Shown: positions 17,062-25,861, counted from the stretch's first letter. The stretch: DNA of 64,000 nt from Halomonas sp. (GCF_017515565.1 NZ_JAFWFN010000030.1:1-64000); one strand, 5' to 3'. The notes: generated from the sequence alone by a model not told the origin. Program-made: numbers and translations.

Positions 17062-17748
17062 TTATTCCATGGGTGGCGTGGGGCGAATGAGTATCTCGTT
17101 AACATCCACATGGGCGGGCTGAGAGAGGGCATAAACCACGGCATTGGCAATATCGCGGTCTTCAAGTGAATATTCAGGAGGCTCGTCGAAAAACGGCGTA
17201 TTCACCATTCCTGGCTCTATTAACGTAACGCGCATGCCAGTGCCGCGCAGCTCCTCACGCAAGTTGTAACCAATGCCTGTAACAGCCCATTTGGTCGCGC
17301 TATACATAGAGCCAGGAATGGTGGTGCGCCCCGCGGCTGAGCCGGTTAAAAGCACGTGGCCTTTGCAGCGTTTTAGCTCGGGTAGGCAGGCTTGCAGGGT
17401 TAGCCCTACGCCGTAGATGTTAGTCATAATCATCTGTTGCCATGCGGTGTGATCAGCACCGCTAAAGCCGCCGGGAGAACCGCCGCGTCCGGCGTTAGCA
17501 AAAACGGCATCCAGCCGACCAAAGGTCTCTAGGGCTTGCTCTACCATCGCCTGCTGCTGGGCCATGTCGGTGACATCGACTTCACAGGTAAGCACTTTTT
17601 CTGGGCCTAGCTCTTCAGCGAGTGCTGTTAACTTAGTGGTTGAACGGGCAGCAAGAACGAGTTTGTAACCTTCACGTGCGGCTGCGCGTGCGGTAGCAGC
17701 ACCGATGCCGCTTGAGGCACCGGTGATCAAAAGTACGCGGTGACGCAT
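17062..17748 (-). CDS. Short-chain dehydrogenase/reductase
   Basis: 228 residues of classical SDR type: nucleotide motif TGASSGIG, NAG in the fourth strand (VFANAGRG), catalytic Ser in LTGSAAGRT and YxxxK in YSATKWA. NADP preference is suggested by the basic residue after the second strand (AARSTTK). I chose the ATG at 17748 because AAGGAG lies 9 bases before it; the upstream ATG at 17769 would place that ribosome site inside the gene. The reaction is an alcohol/ketone interconversion with unknown substrate. Confidence 0.9.
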   Translation of the reverse strand: MRHRVLLITGASSGIGAATARAAAREGYKLVLAARSTTKLTALAEELGPEKVLTCEVDVTDMAQQQAMVEQALETFGRLDAVFANAGRGGSPGGFSGADHTAWQQMIMTNIYGVGLTLQACLPELKRCKGHVLLTGSAAGRTTIPGSMYSATKWAVTGIGYNLREELRGTGMRVTLIEPGMVNTPFFDEPPEYSLEDRDIANAVVYALSQPAHVDVNEILIRPTPPME

Positions 17749-17849
17749 TGGGGGACGCTCCTTGTTCATTCAAATAATGGGATGCTTCATGCCTGAATAA
17801 TTAGAATGGTCAATGAGCGCTAATCTTGCAAATAGGGCGGGCCTCGCCT

Positions 17850-19121
17850 TCAGCGCGTGCGGGTTTCCGGTTTTCGCTTCAGCACTATAGAAAGGTCGAG
17901 AATTGATTGCGCCATGTCGGCCATGCTTTTGCTTTGATCCATAGATGTTTTACGCAGAAAACGATAAGCCTCTTCTTCTGTCATTTCCTGATGAGCCATA
18001 ATGAGACCTTTGGCCCGCTCAATCAGCTTGCGTTCACGTAAGGCTTTACGGGTGTTTTCCAGCTCATCGCTAAGGCCTTGTAAGCGGCGTGAATGGGCAT
18101 GGGTTAGCTCAATCAACGAACGGCCAATAGGGGAGGTTAATGCACTAGCAGTAAGCTCACCTAAAGGGTAGGTGTCGTTTAACGCTAGCAGCTGCTCGCA
18201 AGGGGCGGGAGTGTGCTGGCAAGGCTGTGCTTTAAGCTGTTCAAGGGTAGCCTGTGCTTGTTCGATTTTGCGGTGGCATAGAATGGTTAACTGTTGGTTG
18301 AGGCTATCCTCAACCTCTTTGATACTGTCGATACGTAGCGTCGTCAATGCGTACCAGGTTTCGCTTAGCGGCGCCGTTTCGTTGGTTGAGGGGCTAATGC
18401 GTTGGCAGGCAATATCGCGAAGCTGGTTAATGCCACAAATCGCGCGTGTTGAAATCGCTTGCTGCCAGAGAAGCTGGGCCTCGGCATTGGCAAATTCCAC
18501 AAAGGTATCGAAGCAGCGCTGTTGATCATGCAACAGTTGATTAAGCAGCTCGCGATGGGCCTTATCAAAATGCCCGTGGGTAAAGCCATAGGCACCACAG
18601 GCTCGCTCTTGCCCTGCAAGCTCCTTCCCCTGCATCAAATGAAATATGGCCACCAGTGCTTTGGTAACATCTACGTCTGCTGCGGTATCCGCAGCTTCAA
18701 ACACAATCGCGAGCAAGCCGCTGATTAAGTGGTTAAAGGCCTGAGTCGCGGAGTCGGGGGAGATTGCAAACGTATCAATGGCGCAGCGCAAGGCATCAAG
18801 TTCGTCGAGTGCGAGCCACACCGTCGCAATTCGTCTAAGCAGTCGAGCGGCCGCTTGCGGTTTGGCCTCGTGACTAAGGGCTTCAAGCCGCTGGCGCATT
18901 AAGGTCTCAGCTTCTTGGCTCTCTTGCATATACGTCATGCGCCGGGTTTTGAAGCGTTTTCCCTTTGAGACGAGATAGATGGTTGAGGCGCCCCGTTCGC
19001 GCTGAAGAACGTGAATAAAACGGCTAATATCACCGACGATGTCCGAGGTGGTCGCCAAGTGGCGCAGGTTGTCGATGTCGCAACGCAGGGCGGTTAAGAG
19101 TAACTGTTGGGCTGAAGACAT
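17850..19121 (-). CDS. nasR: NIT-ANTAR nitrate-responsive transcription antiterminator
   Basis: 423 residues: an N-terminal NIT nitrate-sensing domain (about 35-290; FIHVLQRERGASTIYLVSKG is the typical first helix) and a C-terminal RNA-binding ANTAR domain (about 355-412; RKLIERAKGLIMAHQEMTEEEA and RFLRKTSMDQSKSM). In Klebsiella NasR binds nitrate or nitrite and then a leader RNA with paired hairpins, preventing termination ahead of the nitrate assimilation genes. Here the gene lies right after the nitrate transporter, whose own leader carries such hairpins. AAGGAAA precedes the ATG. It is the likely nitrate switch for narK and perhaps for the nas cluster. Confidence 0.9.
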   Translation of the reverse strand: MSSAQQLLLTALRCDIDNLRHLATTSDIVGDISRFIHVLQRERGASTIYLVSKGKRFKTRRMTYMQESQEAETLMRQRLEALSHEAKPQAAARLLRRIATVWLALDELDALRCAIDTFAISPDSATQAFNHLISGLLAIVFEAADTAADVDVTKALVAIFHLMQGKELAGQERACGAYGFTHGHFDKAHRELLNQLLHDQQRCFDTFVEFANAEAQLLWQQAISTRAICGINQLRDIACQRISPSTNETAPLSETWYALTTLRIDSIKEVEDSLNQQLTILCHRKIEQAQATLEQLKAQPCQHTPAPCEQLLALNDTYPLGELTASALTSPIGRSLIELTHAHSRRLQGLSDELENTRKALRERKLIERAKGLIMAHQEMTEEEAYRFLRKTSMDQSKSMADMAQSILDLSIVLKRKPETRTR

Positions 19122-19158
19122 AACGGTTTCCTTGTTGCTCGCCGCCTGATATAAATTT

Positions 19159-19179
19159 CCCCGCAGCTAAGCTGCGGGG
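19159..19179 (-). promoter_or_regulatory. Intercistronic hairpin between narK and nasR
   Basis: A 9-bp perfect stem (CCCCGCAGC paired with GCTGCGGGG, three-base loop) lies between the narK stop and the nasR start. On the minus strand it is followed only by AAATTTAT, not a U-run, so it may lower nasR read-through or stabilise the narK message rather than end transcription. Confidence 0.5.
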
Positions 19180-19184
19180 GAACG

Positions 19185-20537
19185 TTAACGCAGTGAAAGG
19201 GCGCCTGCGCCGGTTTCTTCACCTACCGCGTCACGGTAGGCCTGCGCTTCTTTAGCTTCCGTAGCATCGCTAAAGCGTACTAGCAGCACGCAAGAGGCGA
19301 GTACTAACACGGTAAGGCCTAGGTAAAAAAGCCCTTGTTGGTAGCTGATATTTTCGTTGCGAAAGAGAAACGCAGCGCAAACAGCGCCCACATTGCCGCC
19401 TGCGCCCACAATCCCCGCCACAGCGCCCAGCGCTTTCTTATTGATAAACGGGACTACCCCGTAGGTGGCCCCTTCGGCCATCTGCACAAACAGGCTGAAC
19501 ACCAGCATGATGCCTATGGCTAGGCTTAATACGTGCATTTGTGAAAAGGCTATAAGCGCGATGCCTTCGCAAATTAAGGCAATGAATAGCCAGCGTACCC
19601 GGCCTTTTAACCCTGCGTGTTTAGCAAATAAGTCGGAAAAGATGCCACCCAAGGTGCGAGCGAAGATATTCATCAGGCCAAAAAGCCCAGCAATCATGCC
19701 CGCCGTGGCAAGGGTTAAATCGAAGTGGTCAAAGAAGTAGATGGCCGCAATATTATTTATGGTCAGCTCAACCCCAAAACAGAGTCCGTAGACAACAAAT
19801 AACGCCCATACACGAATATCTTTAGCCGCGGCTAAAAAGCTCTGAGTTGCGCCGTTTTCCCCCGTGGCTTCGGGTAGCTCGCCCCGAGCGCGTAGCTCGT
19901 TAAAGTTGCCGTTCGGCGCATCTTGCGTGAAAAGCCAGTAGCCGATGCCGGTGCAAAACATCACAACGCCGGGTACCACCATGGCAAGCCGCCAGCCCAG
20001 TGTTTCGCTCACGCCAAGCATTAAAAGGCCGGCGAAGATCAGCGGCATCAGAATCTGGGTCGTGCCGCCCCCTAAGTTGCCCCAGCCCGCGCTAGTGGCA
20101 TTGGCGGTACCCACCACATTAGGCGCAAACATCATGGTGGTGTGGTACTGGGTAATAACAAATGAGGCACCGATAGCGCCAATGGCCAAGCGGGCTAGCA
20201 GGAACGTTTCGAAACTATTGGCAAAACCAATGCCCATCACGGGTAGCGAGCCAAGCAGGAGTAGCCCAGTATAGGTTTTACGTGGTCCTATCTTGTCGCA
20301 GAGTACGCCAATCAGTAGGCGCACAATCACGGTAATGGCGACCGACGCAATAATGGTATTGCCGATTTGGGTTTGGGTGAGCGATAAGTCTTCCCGAACG
20401 ACCGCCATGAGGGGGGCGATACCAAACCAGCCGAAAAAGCAGATATGGAAGGCGAACCATGAAAAGTGAAAGGCGCGCATTTGCGGCGTAGAGAAATTTA
20501 GCAGCCGAATTCGGTTGGCTTTATTGCGAATATCCAT
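19185..20537 (-). CDS. narK: Nitrate/nitrite transporter, MFS family (NNP)
   Basis: 450 residues, 12 predicted membrane segments. Both NNP nitrate signatures are visible: AGWGNLGGGTTQ (fifth helix region) and GAGGNVGAVCAAFL (eleventh). The substrate-binding arginines of helices 2 and 8 are plausible in VRLLIGVL and ARTLGG. It imports nitrate, or exchanges it with nitrite, at the inner membrane and feeds the nasA pathway. AGAGG precedes the ATG. The leader carries a sigma-54-type promoter and ANTAR-type hairpins, so expression should need nitrogen limitation and nitrate. Confidence 0.93.
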   Translation of the reverse strand: MDIRNKANRIRLLNFSTPQMRAFHFSWFAFHICFFGWFGIAPLMAVVREDLSLTQTQIGNTIIASVAITVIVRLLIGVLCDKIGPRKTYTGLLLLGSLPVMGIGFANSFETFLLARLAIGAIGASFVITQYHTTMMFAPNVVGTANATSAGWGNLGGGTTQILMPLIFAGLLMLGVSETLGWRLAMVVPGVVMFCTGIGYWLFTQDAPNGNFNELRARGELPEATGENGATQSFLAAAKDIRVWALFVVYGLCFGVELTINNIAAIYFFDHFDLTLATAGMIAGLFGLMNIFARTLGGIFSDLFAKHAGLKGRVRWLFIALICEGIALIAFSQMHVLSLAIGIMLVFSLFVQMAEGATYGVVPFINKKALGAVAGIVGAGGNVGAVCAAFLFRNENISYQQGLFYLGLTVLVLASCVLLVRFSDATEAKEAQAYRDAVGEETGAGALSLR

Positions 20538-20573
20538 GGAAGGCCTCTCGGGGGTTAGAACGAGTTTGCCAAC

Positions 20574-20604
20574 ACGTAAAGCGCGTCTCCAAAAGACGCT
20601 ACGT
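20574..20604 (-). promoter_or_regulatory. Leader hairpin of narK, possible terminator
   Basis: On the minus strand GCGTCT-TTTGG-AGACGC forms a stem that is extended by ACGTA/TACGT with a bulge. It lies between the ANTAR-type hairpins and the gene, where an attenuator terminator is expected, but the following U-run is only three bases, so termination strength is uncertain. Confidence 0.4.
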
Positions 20605-20620
20605 AATTGACGAGAACATG

Positions 20621-20658
20621 CCTTCTTCTTTGAAGGTCAGGTTCGACGCACTCGTACC
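20621..20658 (-). promoter_or_regulatory. Paired hairpins in the narK leader, candidate ANTAR (NasR) RNA target
   Basis: On the minus strand two stems follow one another with a 3-base linker: GGTACGA-GTGCG-TCGAACC (20640-20658, one A-A mismatch) and CCTTC-AAAGAA-GAAGG (20621-20636). The second has a six-base loop with A at position 1 and G at position 4, the hallmark of ANTAR-bound hairpins. The first loop is five bases as drawn, less typical. Position, just ahead of narK and with a NIT-ANTAR gene downstream, supports the reading. Confidence 0.55.
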
Positions 20659-20700
20659 CACTGGGCCTGGTCCACGCCTACCACCATTAGTGGTAGGAAA

Positions 20701-20717
20701 AGCAATTAATCCGCCAA
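20701..20717 (-). promoter_or_regulatory. Sigma-54 (-24/-12) promoter of narK
   Basis: The minus strand reads TTGGCGGATTAATTGCT, with GG and GC separated by the required 10 bases (consensus TTGGCACG-N4-TTGCW). Transcription would start near 20690, leaving a leader of about 150 bases. This fits NtrC control of nitrate uptake. Confidence 0.6.
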
Positions 20718-20799
20718 GTGTTTTTTTTAGCTATCAAAACAATTGGTTGTATTTGTTTTTGCAAACTGAGTTGAAAATAACGTTATTGTTGTAAACATC

Positions 20800-20830
20800 A
20801 AAAAACCGTTTCTGCCCCACTGTGGGGCGG
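20800..20830 (-). terminator. Probable terminator after the patatin gene
   Basis: Minus strand: GCCCCAC-A-GTGGGGC (20814-20828), a perfect 7-bp stem, followed after eight bases by TTTTTT (20805-20800). It lies 35 bases after the patatin stop. The distance between stem and T-run is larger than usual. Confidence 0.5.
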
Positions 20831-20844
20831 AGTCAACGACGTAT

Positions 20845-20859
20845 GCAACATGCTAGTGC
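20845..20859. promoter_or_regulatory. Possible NtrC enhancer half-match upstream of narK
   Basis: GCAACATGCTAGTGC matches the NtrC core GCAC-N7-GTGC at 7 of 8 positions and lies about 160 bases upstream of the predicted sigma-54 start, a usual enhancer distance. A single imperfect site is weak evidence. Confidence 0.3.
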
Positions 20860-20862
20860 CAC

Positions 20863-21879
20863 TTATTCGTTAAGGTACACAGCGTCGATATCCAGCGATG
20901 AGTAATTACCCAGTGCCTCAAAGTGTTCAGCAAGCCAGTGATCGGCAGCGTCACGACCCTGTTCAAACAGGTGGCAGAGGAAAGCCCACTCAGAGTTCAT
21001 TTTGCTGGATACGGAAAGGCCTTCTAATGCTTGTTCGCCGCTAATACGATGAAACAGTGCTTGCTGATAGCTATTCTGGATACCTTGCTCTTCCAAAGCG
21101 CTTTTCAGTAGCGCAATCATGCGGATCTCTTTTATCAGCGCCGCATTAAAGGTGATTTCATTGAGCCGGTTCATAATAGCTGAAGCAGATGTGGGAACAT
21201 CGTCTCGGCTTATGGGATTAATCTGCACTAGCATGATATCCCGTGCACTACACTCTTCCATTAATGGAAAAAGCGCTGGATTACCCATGTAGCCGCCATC
21301 CCAGTACGCTTCGCCGTCTATTTCCACTGCTTGAAAAACAAAGGGTAGGCAGGCAGACGCCATCACGGCGTCGACGCTCATCTCTTCACGCCGGAACACG
21401 CGCTGTTTACCCGTGCGCACATTAGTTGCGGCAACAAATAATTTGAGCTTTTCGCAGCGTCGGACACGCTCAAAATCGATGTGCTCAGCCACAATGTCCC
21501 GCAGTGGATTGATATTGAGTGGGTTGAATTGGTAAGGCGAAACCAAACGGCTCATGAGATCCATTGCAATGTAGCCAGGTGAGTTATCCAGGCTCCAGTT
21601 GCCAGTGAGTACATCCAATGGGGAGCGGCGGATAGGGCTTGACATGCCAGCACGACTAACGGCATGCCAAAAATCGCGGAGCGCTTTACGCGCTGTCTCT
21701 TTATCACCACGGGTGAGGGCGTCGGCCATTACGACACCATTCATGGCGCCTGCGCTGGTGCCACTAATGCCCTCGATTTCAATGCGGTCATCTTCGAGCA
21801 GGCGGTCAATGACACCCCAGGTGTAAGCGCCGTGGGAGCCGCCACCTTGCAAGGCGAGATCTAGCTTTTTGGTCTGCAC
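20863..21879 (-). CDS. Patatin-like phospholipase
   Basis: 338 residues with the patatin hydrolase signs: oxyanion-hole GGGSHGAY near residue 12, nucleophile motif GTSAG (S42) and the dyad aspartate in DGGYMGN (D194). The family hydrolyses acyl chains from phospholipids or other esters. No signal peptide, so cytoplasmic or injected; no secretion gene is adjacent. Start is GTG at 21879 with AGAGG eight bases upstream. A hairpin-type terminator follows the stop. Confidence 0.9.
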   Translation of the reverse strand: MQTKKLDLALQGGGSHGAYTWGVIDRLLEDDRIEIEGISGTSAGAMNGVVMADALTRGDKETARKALRDFWHAVSRAGMSSPIRRSPLDVLTGNWSLDNSPGYIAMDLMSRLVSPYQFNPLNINPLRDIVAEHIDFERVRRCEKLKLFVAATNVRTGKQRVFRREEMSVDAVMASACLPFVFQAVEIDGEAYWDGGYMGNPALFPLMEECSARDIMLVQINPISRDDVPTSASAIMNRLNEITFNAALIKEIRMIALLKSALEEQGIQNSYQQALFHRISGEQALEGLSVSSKMNSEWAFLCHLFEQGRDAADHWLAEHFEALGNYSSLDIDAVYLNE

Positions 21880-21974
21880 TATATAGCCTCTTACTGAATG
21901 CGTTGGGGAAGATTGTTACGTCTTCAGCATGGCACAAATGCCAACGCTATGTGCACTCAGCAGGTAATGAGGTT

Positions 21975-23069
21975 TTATGGAGCATCGGCTAGGGGGGAGC
22001 GATAGCCCGTGGCAAGCGGCACTTCATACACCGCATACTCAATTAGCTGATCTAGCTGCTGTACTAATTGAAGGCTCGCTTCTTCCATCAGCGCAAGCGA
22101 TGCCAACTGCCCGGTATGGTCGCCTTGCCGAGCAAAGCGCAGTGCTTCTAAGCCACTTTCATGGAAGCGGCGATGGGGGCCAGCTAAGGCACGGTAAGCG
22201 GCGGTTTTTTGGTAGCGCTTTCCATCGCCCAGGTAGTACCACTGGCCAAGGGTGCAGTGTTGGTGATCTTCGATTGTTTCATCAAACTGTGCCGAAAGCA
22301 GCTGTTTATATAAGCGGCTTTTCCAGGCAGCATGCTCAAGTTTTGCAGCGTGCAGGCACGCTGTTGTGGTGCTGTGGTGAATAACCTTATACATATGACG
22401 CGCTTGATCGGTTAACTGCTCTATAACCTGCTCGGCCTCTTGCGCTGCTTGGGTTAACGTTTGGGTGACCTGGCACTGGTGGGCTGCCGCTTCGGTATCT
22501 TGTTTTATTTGGGTGGCGATCTGTTCAGCGCACTGGTCTAGTTGTCGGGATAACCGCTGGGTATATTCGGCCAATCGCTCCATATCTTGAACAACTGCAG
22601 CCATGCCAGGTGATGGGGAAGCGGTGTGGGCAACCTCAAGGGCTGCGCTCATTGCCAATGCTCTTGTGTGGCCTGCACTGCGCGCTAGCGTAACGCTGAG
22701 TTGACGAATGTCGTGCAGCGCCGGTTTAGTGGTAACCGAGCCTGCTGAAGGTGGGTCTGTGTGCTTACGATGACACTGGAGCTTCAGCATTTGTGCGGTG
22801 TGCTCAGCGTGATGCAGGCGCGTAAACATATCAGCCAGAGTGGCCCGCTCAGCTGCCAGTTGGCCCGCGTGAGCCTCCATGCCCTGGCTGATGGAAGCCA
22901 GCATATCTGCCCCTTTGGTTTGAAGCATGCTCAACGACTCAACCGGGGTCATTAAGCTAAGGGCGCGGCAGCGGTGGGATACTCTTTCGGCATCCAACTG
23001 CCCTTGGAGGTCAGTGACTTCCTGCTCTAAACGGCGAATGGTTTGATAGGGGCGCATAAAAGCAAACAT
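21975..23069 (-). CDS. Soluble CZB-domain protein with a decayed chemoreceptor signalling region
   Basis: 364 residues, largely coiled coil. The middle (about 125-185) reads HTRALAMSAALEVAHTAS and then GMAAVVQDMERLAEYT, which lines up with the conserved chemoreceptor tip (QTNLLALNAAIEAARAGE...GFAVVADEVRKLAERT) but has lost most residues that bind CheA and CheW. The C-terminal part is a chemoreceptor zinc-binding (CZB) domain: HAAWKSRLY, CTLGQWYY-GDGKRY and a later HRRFHESG give the 3-His/1-Cys zinc set. There is no membrane helix or sensor domain. I chose ATG 23069; a GTG two codons upstream is possible. It may sense zinc or oxidant without feeding chemotaxis directly; no che genes are near. 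Confidence 0.8.
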   Translation of the reverse strand: MFAFMRPYQTIRRLEQEVTDLQGQLDAERVSHRCRALSLMTPVESLSMLQTKGADMLASISQGMEAHAGQLAAERATLADMFTRLHHAEHTAQMLKLQCHRKHTDPPSAGSVTTKPALHDIRQLSVTLARSAGHTRALAMSAALEVAHTASPSPGMAAVVQDMERLAEYTQRLSRQLDQCAEQIATQIKQDTEAAAHQCQVTQTLTQAAQEAEQVIEQLTDQARHMYKVIHHSTTTACLHAAKLEHAAWKSRLYKQLLSAQFDETIEDHQHCTLGQWYYLGDGKRYQKTAAYRALAGPHRRFHESGLEALRFARQGDHTGQLASLALMEEASLQLVQQLDQLIEYAVYEVPLATGYRSPLADAP

Positions 23070-23243
23070 GACCACACCTGCAAAGTAGAAATATGTTTGT
23101 GCTGTTTTGTCACAAAGTATTGCAGAGTGTTTTCTTGCTTGCTTGGTTTAACTTGGGTTAATGAGCAAATTCAGCCGCTGTTTAGTTGTATAGTGGGAAG
23201 CGCTGTACAGGTGTCTCAGCTGTTAGCACCGTCTTATTTGTGA

Positions 23244-23966
23244 TTAACGCTGCGCCAGCTGCGGGAACTCGGTGGTACAGCGAAGGTAAGCTGAGGTAGC
23301 GAGCCACTCTTCATCGGGATAATAAGCGAACACATACTGATTCTCTTTCAGGCTGTCGATAAGTGGGTAGGTAATCTCTTCGCGCACGGCGGGGCAGCCT
23401 TGGCTACGACCTAGCCGACCTGTTTGCTCAATAAAGTCCTCGCTGACGTAATTTGCACCATGGATCACAATAGCTCGCTCAAAGGCGAGGTTATTGACGT
23501 TGGCTTCCAAACCGTCAAGTCGCAGTGAGTAGCCATTGCGCCCATAGTAGCTGTTCATGGTACGAAAGAGGCCAATGCTGGACTGGTGGCTCTCGGGCGT
23601 GTTGGAAAAGACCTCTGCTAACGCATCCCCGGAGCCTTGCCCATGGGAAACCAACTCTTCAAACAGCAGCGCATGCTGGTGGAGGTCGAAGACCCACATG
23701 CGAGGTTCGGTGGAGGGCAGTGAGTAATCAATCACCGCTAGGCGTTCGGCAGACGGCTCTGCGCAGCTAAGCGCTTGTGCTGCAAGCCGTAGCGCTTCAG
23801 GGGTGGCGTTGGGTGCTAGCTGCAGTAACTGATGATGTAGGGTGGACACCCCGTGTGGTGGCGCAGATGCTACCTGAGCCAAAAAGCTGGCTGCTTGAAG
23901 GGGCAGGCTAAATAGCAAAACGGGCAAAGAAAACAGCGTAGTAGAAAGACATGAGCGAGGTAACAT
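23244..23966 (-). CDS. L,D-transpeptidase-fold exported protein (YkuD_2 type)
   Basis: 240 residues with an N-terminal signal peptide ending around QAASF. The catalytic pattern of the murein L,D-transpeptidase-like family is present: IVIHGANYVSED (H169) and GRSQGCPAV (C191). Members act on peptidoglycan or are annotated only by fold; activity of this subtype has rarely been shown. It is divergent from a YcbB-type L,D-transpeptidase, sharing the 119-base control region, which suggests joint envelope remodelling. Confidence 0.88.
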   Translation of the reverse strand: MLPRSCLSTTLFSLPVLLFSLPLQAASFLAQVASAPPHGVSTLHHQLLQLAPNATPEALRLAAQALSCAEPSAERLAVIDYSLPSTEPRMWVFDLHQHALLFEELVSHGQGSGDALAEVFSNTPESHQSSIGLFRTMNSYYGRNGYSLRLDGLEANVNNLAFERAIVIHGANYVSEDFIEQTGRLGRSQGCPAVREEITYPLIDSLKENQYVFAYYPDEEWLATSAYLRCTTEFPQLAQR

Positions 23967-24085
23967 AGAGCATAATCCTGGAATAGATAACGGGATGAAT
24001 GTAAGTAAGCAGCTATTATAAAGTTAAGCGTACCGACCGGGATCTACAGGTATAGCGATTCAGCATAGTAACGCAAGGAGGGGCG

Positions 24086-25729
24086 ATGAACGAGAAGCAG
24101 CTACTAAGACGATGGGCGATGGGCGCAGCGCTATGTTTGGCGCTGACCCAATCGCCTTACGCGCTCACCACTGCTTATGCAGCATCAGGTAATGCACCGC
24201 TGCAGCAAGCACTGGCGCAGCATTTAGCTGAAACCAGTCACCGCTTACCTGTGGAAGCGTTCTATCAGCGCAAGGAGGGCGAGCCTGCGTGGTCCACAAA
24301 AGCGGCTGTTGAAGCATTAGTCAGTGCGCTAAATAGCCTTGAAAGTGATGGCTTAACCCCCGGTGATTACGCTGCGCATACCTTGCTCGACGATTTTCAC
24401 TTTAGCCAGCAAGCGGGAGAAACCGCCCAGGCGAGGTTTGAGCTCAAGGCGACCCAGTCACTGTTGCTAGCGTTGGATCACCTTGGTCGTGGCAAGGTAG
24501 ACCCACGTGATATGGAAACCAACTGGGAACTGCCGCGTCCGGAAAACCGTTACTCCATGCTGCGTGTTGTACACGCGGTTGAGGACAGTGACATAGAGCG
24601 TGCCCTCACTTTAGCCCGTCCCACCACCCCCGCGTATGCTCAGCTCCGCGAGATGCTAAGCCAGTATCGTTATCTCGAATCCCAAGGCAGTGCCCCCTAT
24701 TTAGCCGGTAGAGAGGCGTCGTTGCGCCTAGGCGATACAGGAGACGATGTGGCCGTACTGCGCCAGCGGCTGACGCTATGGGGAAATGCTGGCTTATTGG
24801 CCGCTGATAGCAGTGCGTATCCAATGATTGGTGTTCAGTCGTCCGTTCGTGACCTTCGCCACTTTGATACTGAGCTTGAAAGCGCCGTTAAGCGCTTCCA
24901 GCGCCGCCACCAGTTGCAAGACGATGGCGTTGTGGGCGAGCAAACGCGCCTAGCCCTGAACACACCGGTGAGCTCACGGATTGATCAATTGCGGGTTAAT
25001 TTAGAGCGGGCACGCTGGATTGGGGCAAGCCTCACGTCCGAGCCCCAGGTGTGGGTAGACATTGCTGGCTACCGTCTGCACTATCTCCGGCCTAACGGCG
25101 AGCGCTGGGATGCCCGGGTAGTGGTAGGTACACCGCGGCGTGAAACGCCCATTATTCACTCCTCTATAAGCCACTTAACGGTTAACCCCAGCTGGACAAT
25201 CCCCCCTACCATCATGCGTGAAGATGTTCTGCCTCGGGTGCGGCAGGATCCCAGCTATTTAGCGCAGCAGAATATTCAGGTATTAAGCCACAGTGGCGAG
25301 CGCCTAGATGCAGACACCATTGATTGGCAGCGCCCAGGCGGCGTTATGCTGCGTCAGGTGGCAGGGCGATCTAATCCCCTTGGCCGCGTGGTGGTGCGCT
25401 TCCCTAATAACGATATGATTTACCTGCACGACACACCGGCGACTGGCTTGTTTCAGCGGCAGCAGCGGGCGCTCAGCTCTGGCTGTGTGCGGGTGGAGGG
25501 CGTGTTAGAGTTTGCGCAAATGTTGCTGCAGGACAGCGGCAGCCGTCACCAGCTCTCTTCGCTGATGAACAGTAGCGCCAGTGACCGTAATGTGAATCTG
25601 CCACAGCGTATCCCAGTAGCGTTGCACTATCTCACAGCTTGGCCAAATGCCCAGGGGGAGGTGGAGTTTCGTGATGATATTTACCGCCGGGATGCGCTGT
25701 TACTCAGTGCTTTGACGACAACTAGCTAG
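24086..25729 (+). CDS. L,D-transpeptidase, YcbB/LdtD type
   Basis: 547 residues: signal peptide (1-33), a scaffold domain (about 40-200), a peptidoglycan-binding domain (about 210-292; LRLGDTGDDVAVLRQRL and AVKRFQRRHQL) and the YkuD catalytic domain (about 320-500) with HDTP (H448) and SSGCVRVE (C467). It makes 3-3 cross-links in peptidoglycan in the periplasm, a beta-lactam-tolerant route. AAGGAGGGG lies just before the ATG. It is divergent from another L,D-transpeptidase-fold gene. Confidence 0.93.
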   Translation: MNEKQLLRRWAMGAALCLALTQSPYALTTAYAASGNAPLQQALAQHLAETSHRLPVEAFYQRKEGEPAWSTKAAVEALVSALNSLESDGLTPGDYAAHTLLDDFHFSQQAGETAQARFELKATQSLLLALDHLGRGKVDPRDMETNWELPRPENRYSMLRVVHAVEDSDIERALTLARPTTPAYAQLREMLSQYRYLESQGSAPYLAGREASLRLGDTGDDVAVLRQRLTLWGNAGLLAADSSAYPMIGVQSSVRDLRHFDTELESAVKRFQRRHQLQDDGVVGEQTRLALNTPVSSRIDQLRVNLERARWIGASLTSEPQVWVDIAGYRLHYLRPNGERWDARVVVGTPRRETPIIHSSISHLTVNPSWTIPPTIMREDVLPRVRQDPSYLAQQNIQVLSHSGERLDADTIDWQRPGGVMLRQVAGRSNPLGRVVVRFPNNDMIYLHDTPATGLFQRQQRALSSGCVRVEGVLEFAQMLLQDSGSRHQLSSLMNSSASDRNVNLPQRIPVALHYLTAWPNAQGEVEFRDDIYRRDALLLSALTTTS

Positions 25730-25804
25730 TGCTTCTTGATGCCGCGTTGCTTCGTATCTCACGTCATGACTTGACGAGAGCCAGTAGTTTTTACCAGCAT
25801 AAAC

Positions 25805-25837
25805 CATTAACGCCGCCCACTAGGGGCGGCGTTAATG
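25805..25837. terminator. Bidirectional hairpin between convergent genes
   Basis: A perfect 14-bp stem (25805-25818 with 25824-25837) with a five-base loop lies between the L,D-transpeptidase and the M23 peptidase genes, which converge. There is no strong T-run on either side, so it may act with Rho or protect 3' ends. Confidence 0.6.
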
Positions 25838-25861
25838 CTAGCTATTTATAAACTAGTTGCC

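Noticed and set aside
20677..20697. Strong hairpin CCTACCAC/GTGGTAGG as part of the narK leader RNA
   Set aside because: The predicted sigma-54 start (about 20690) lies inside it, so the full stem would not be transcribed; perhaps a DNA site instead.
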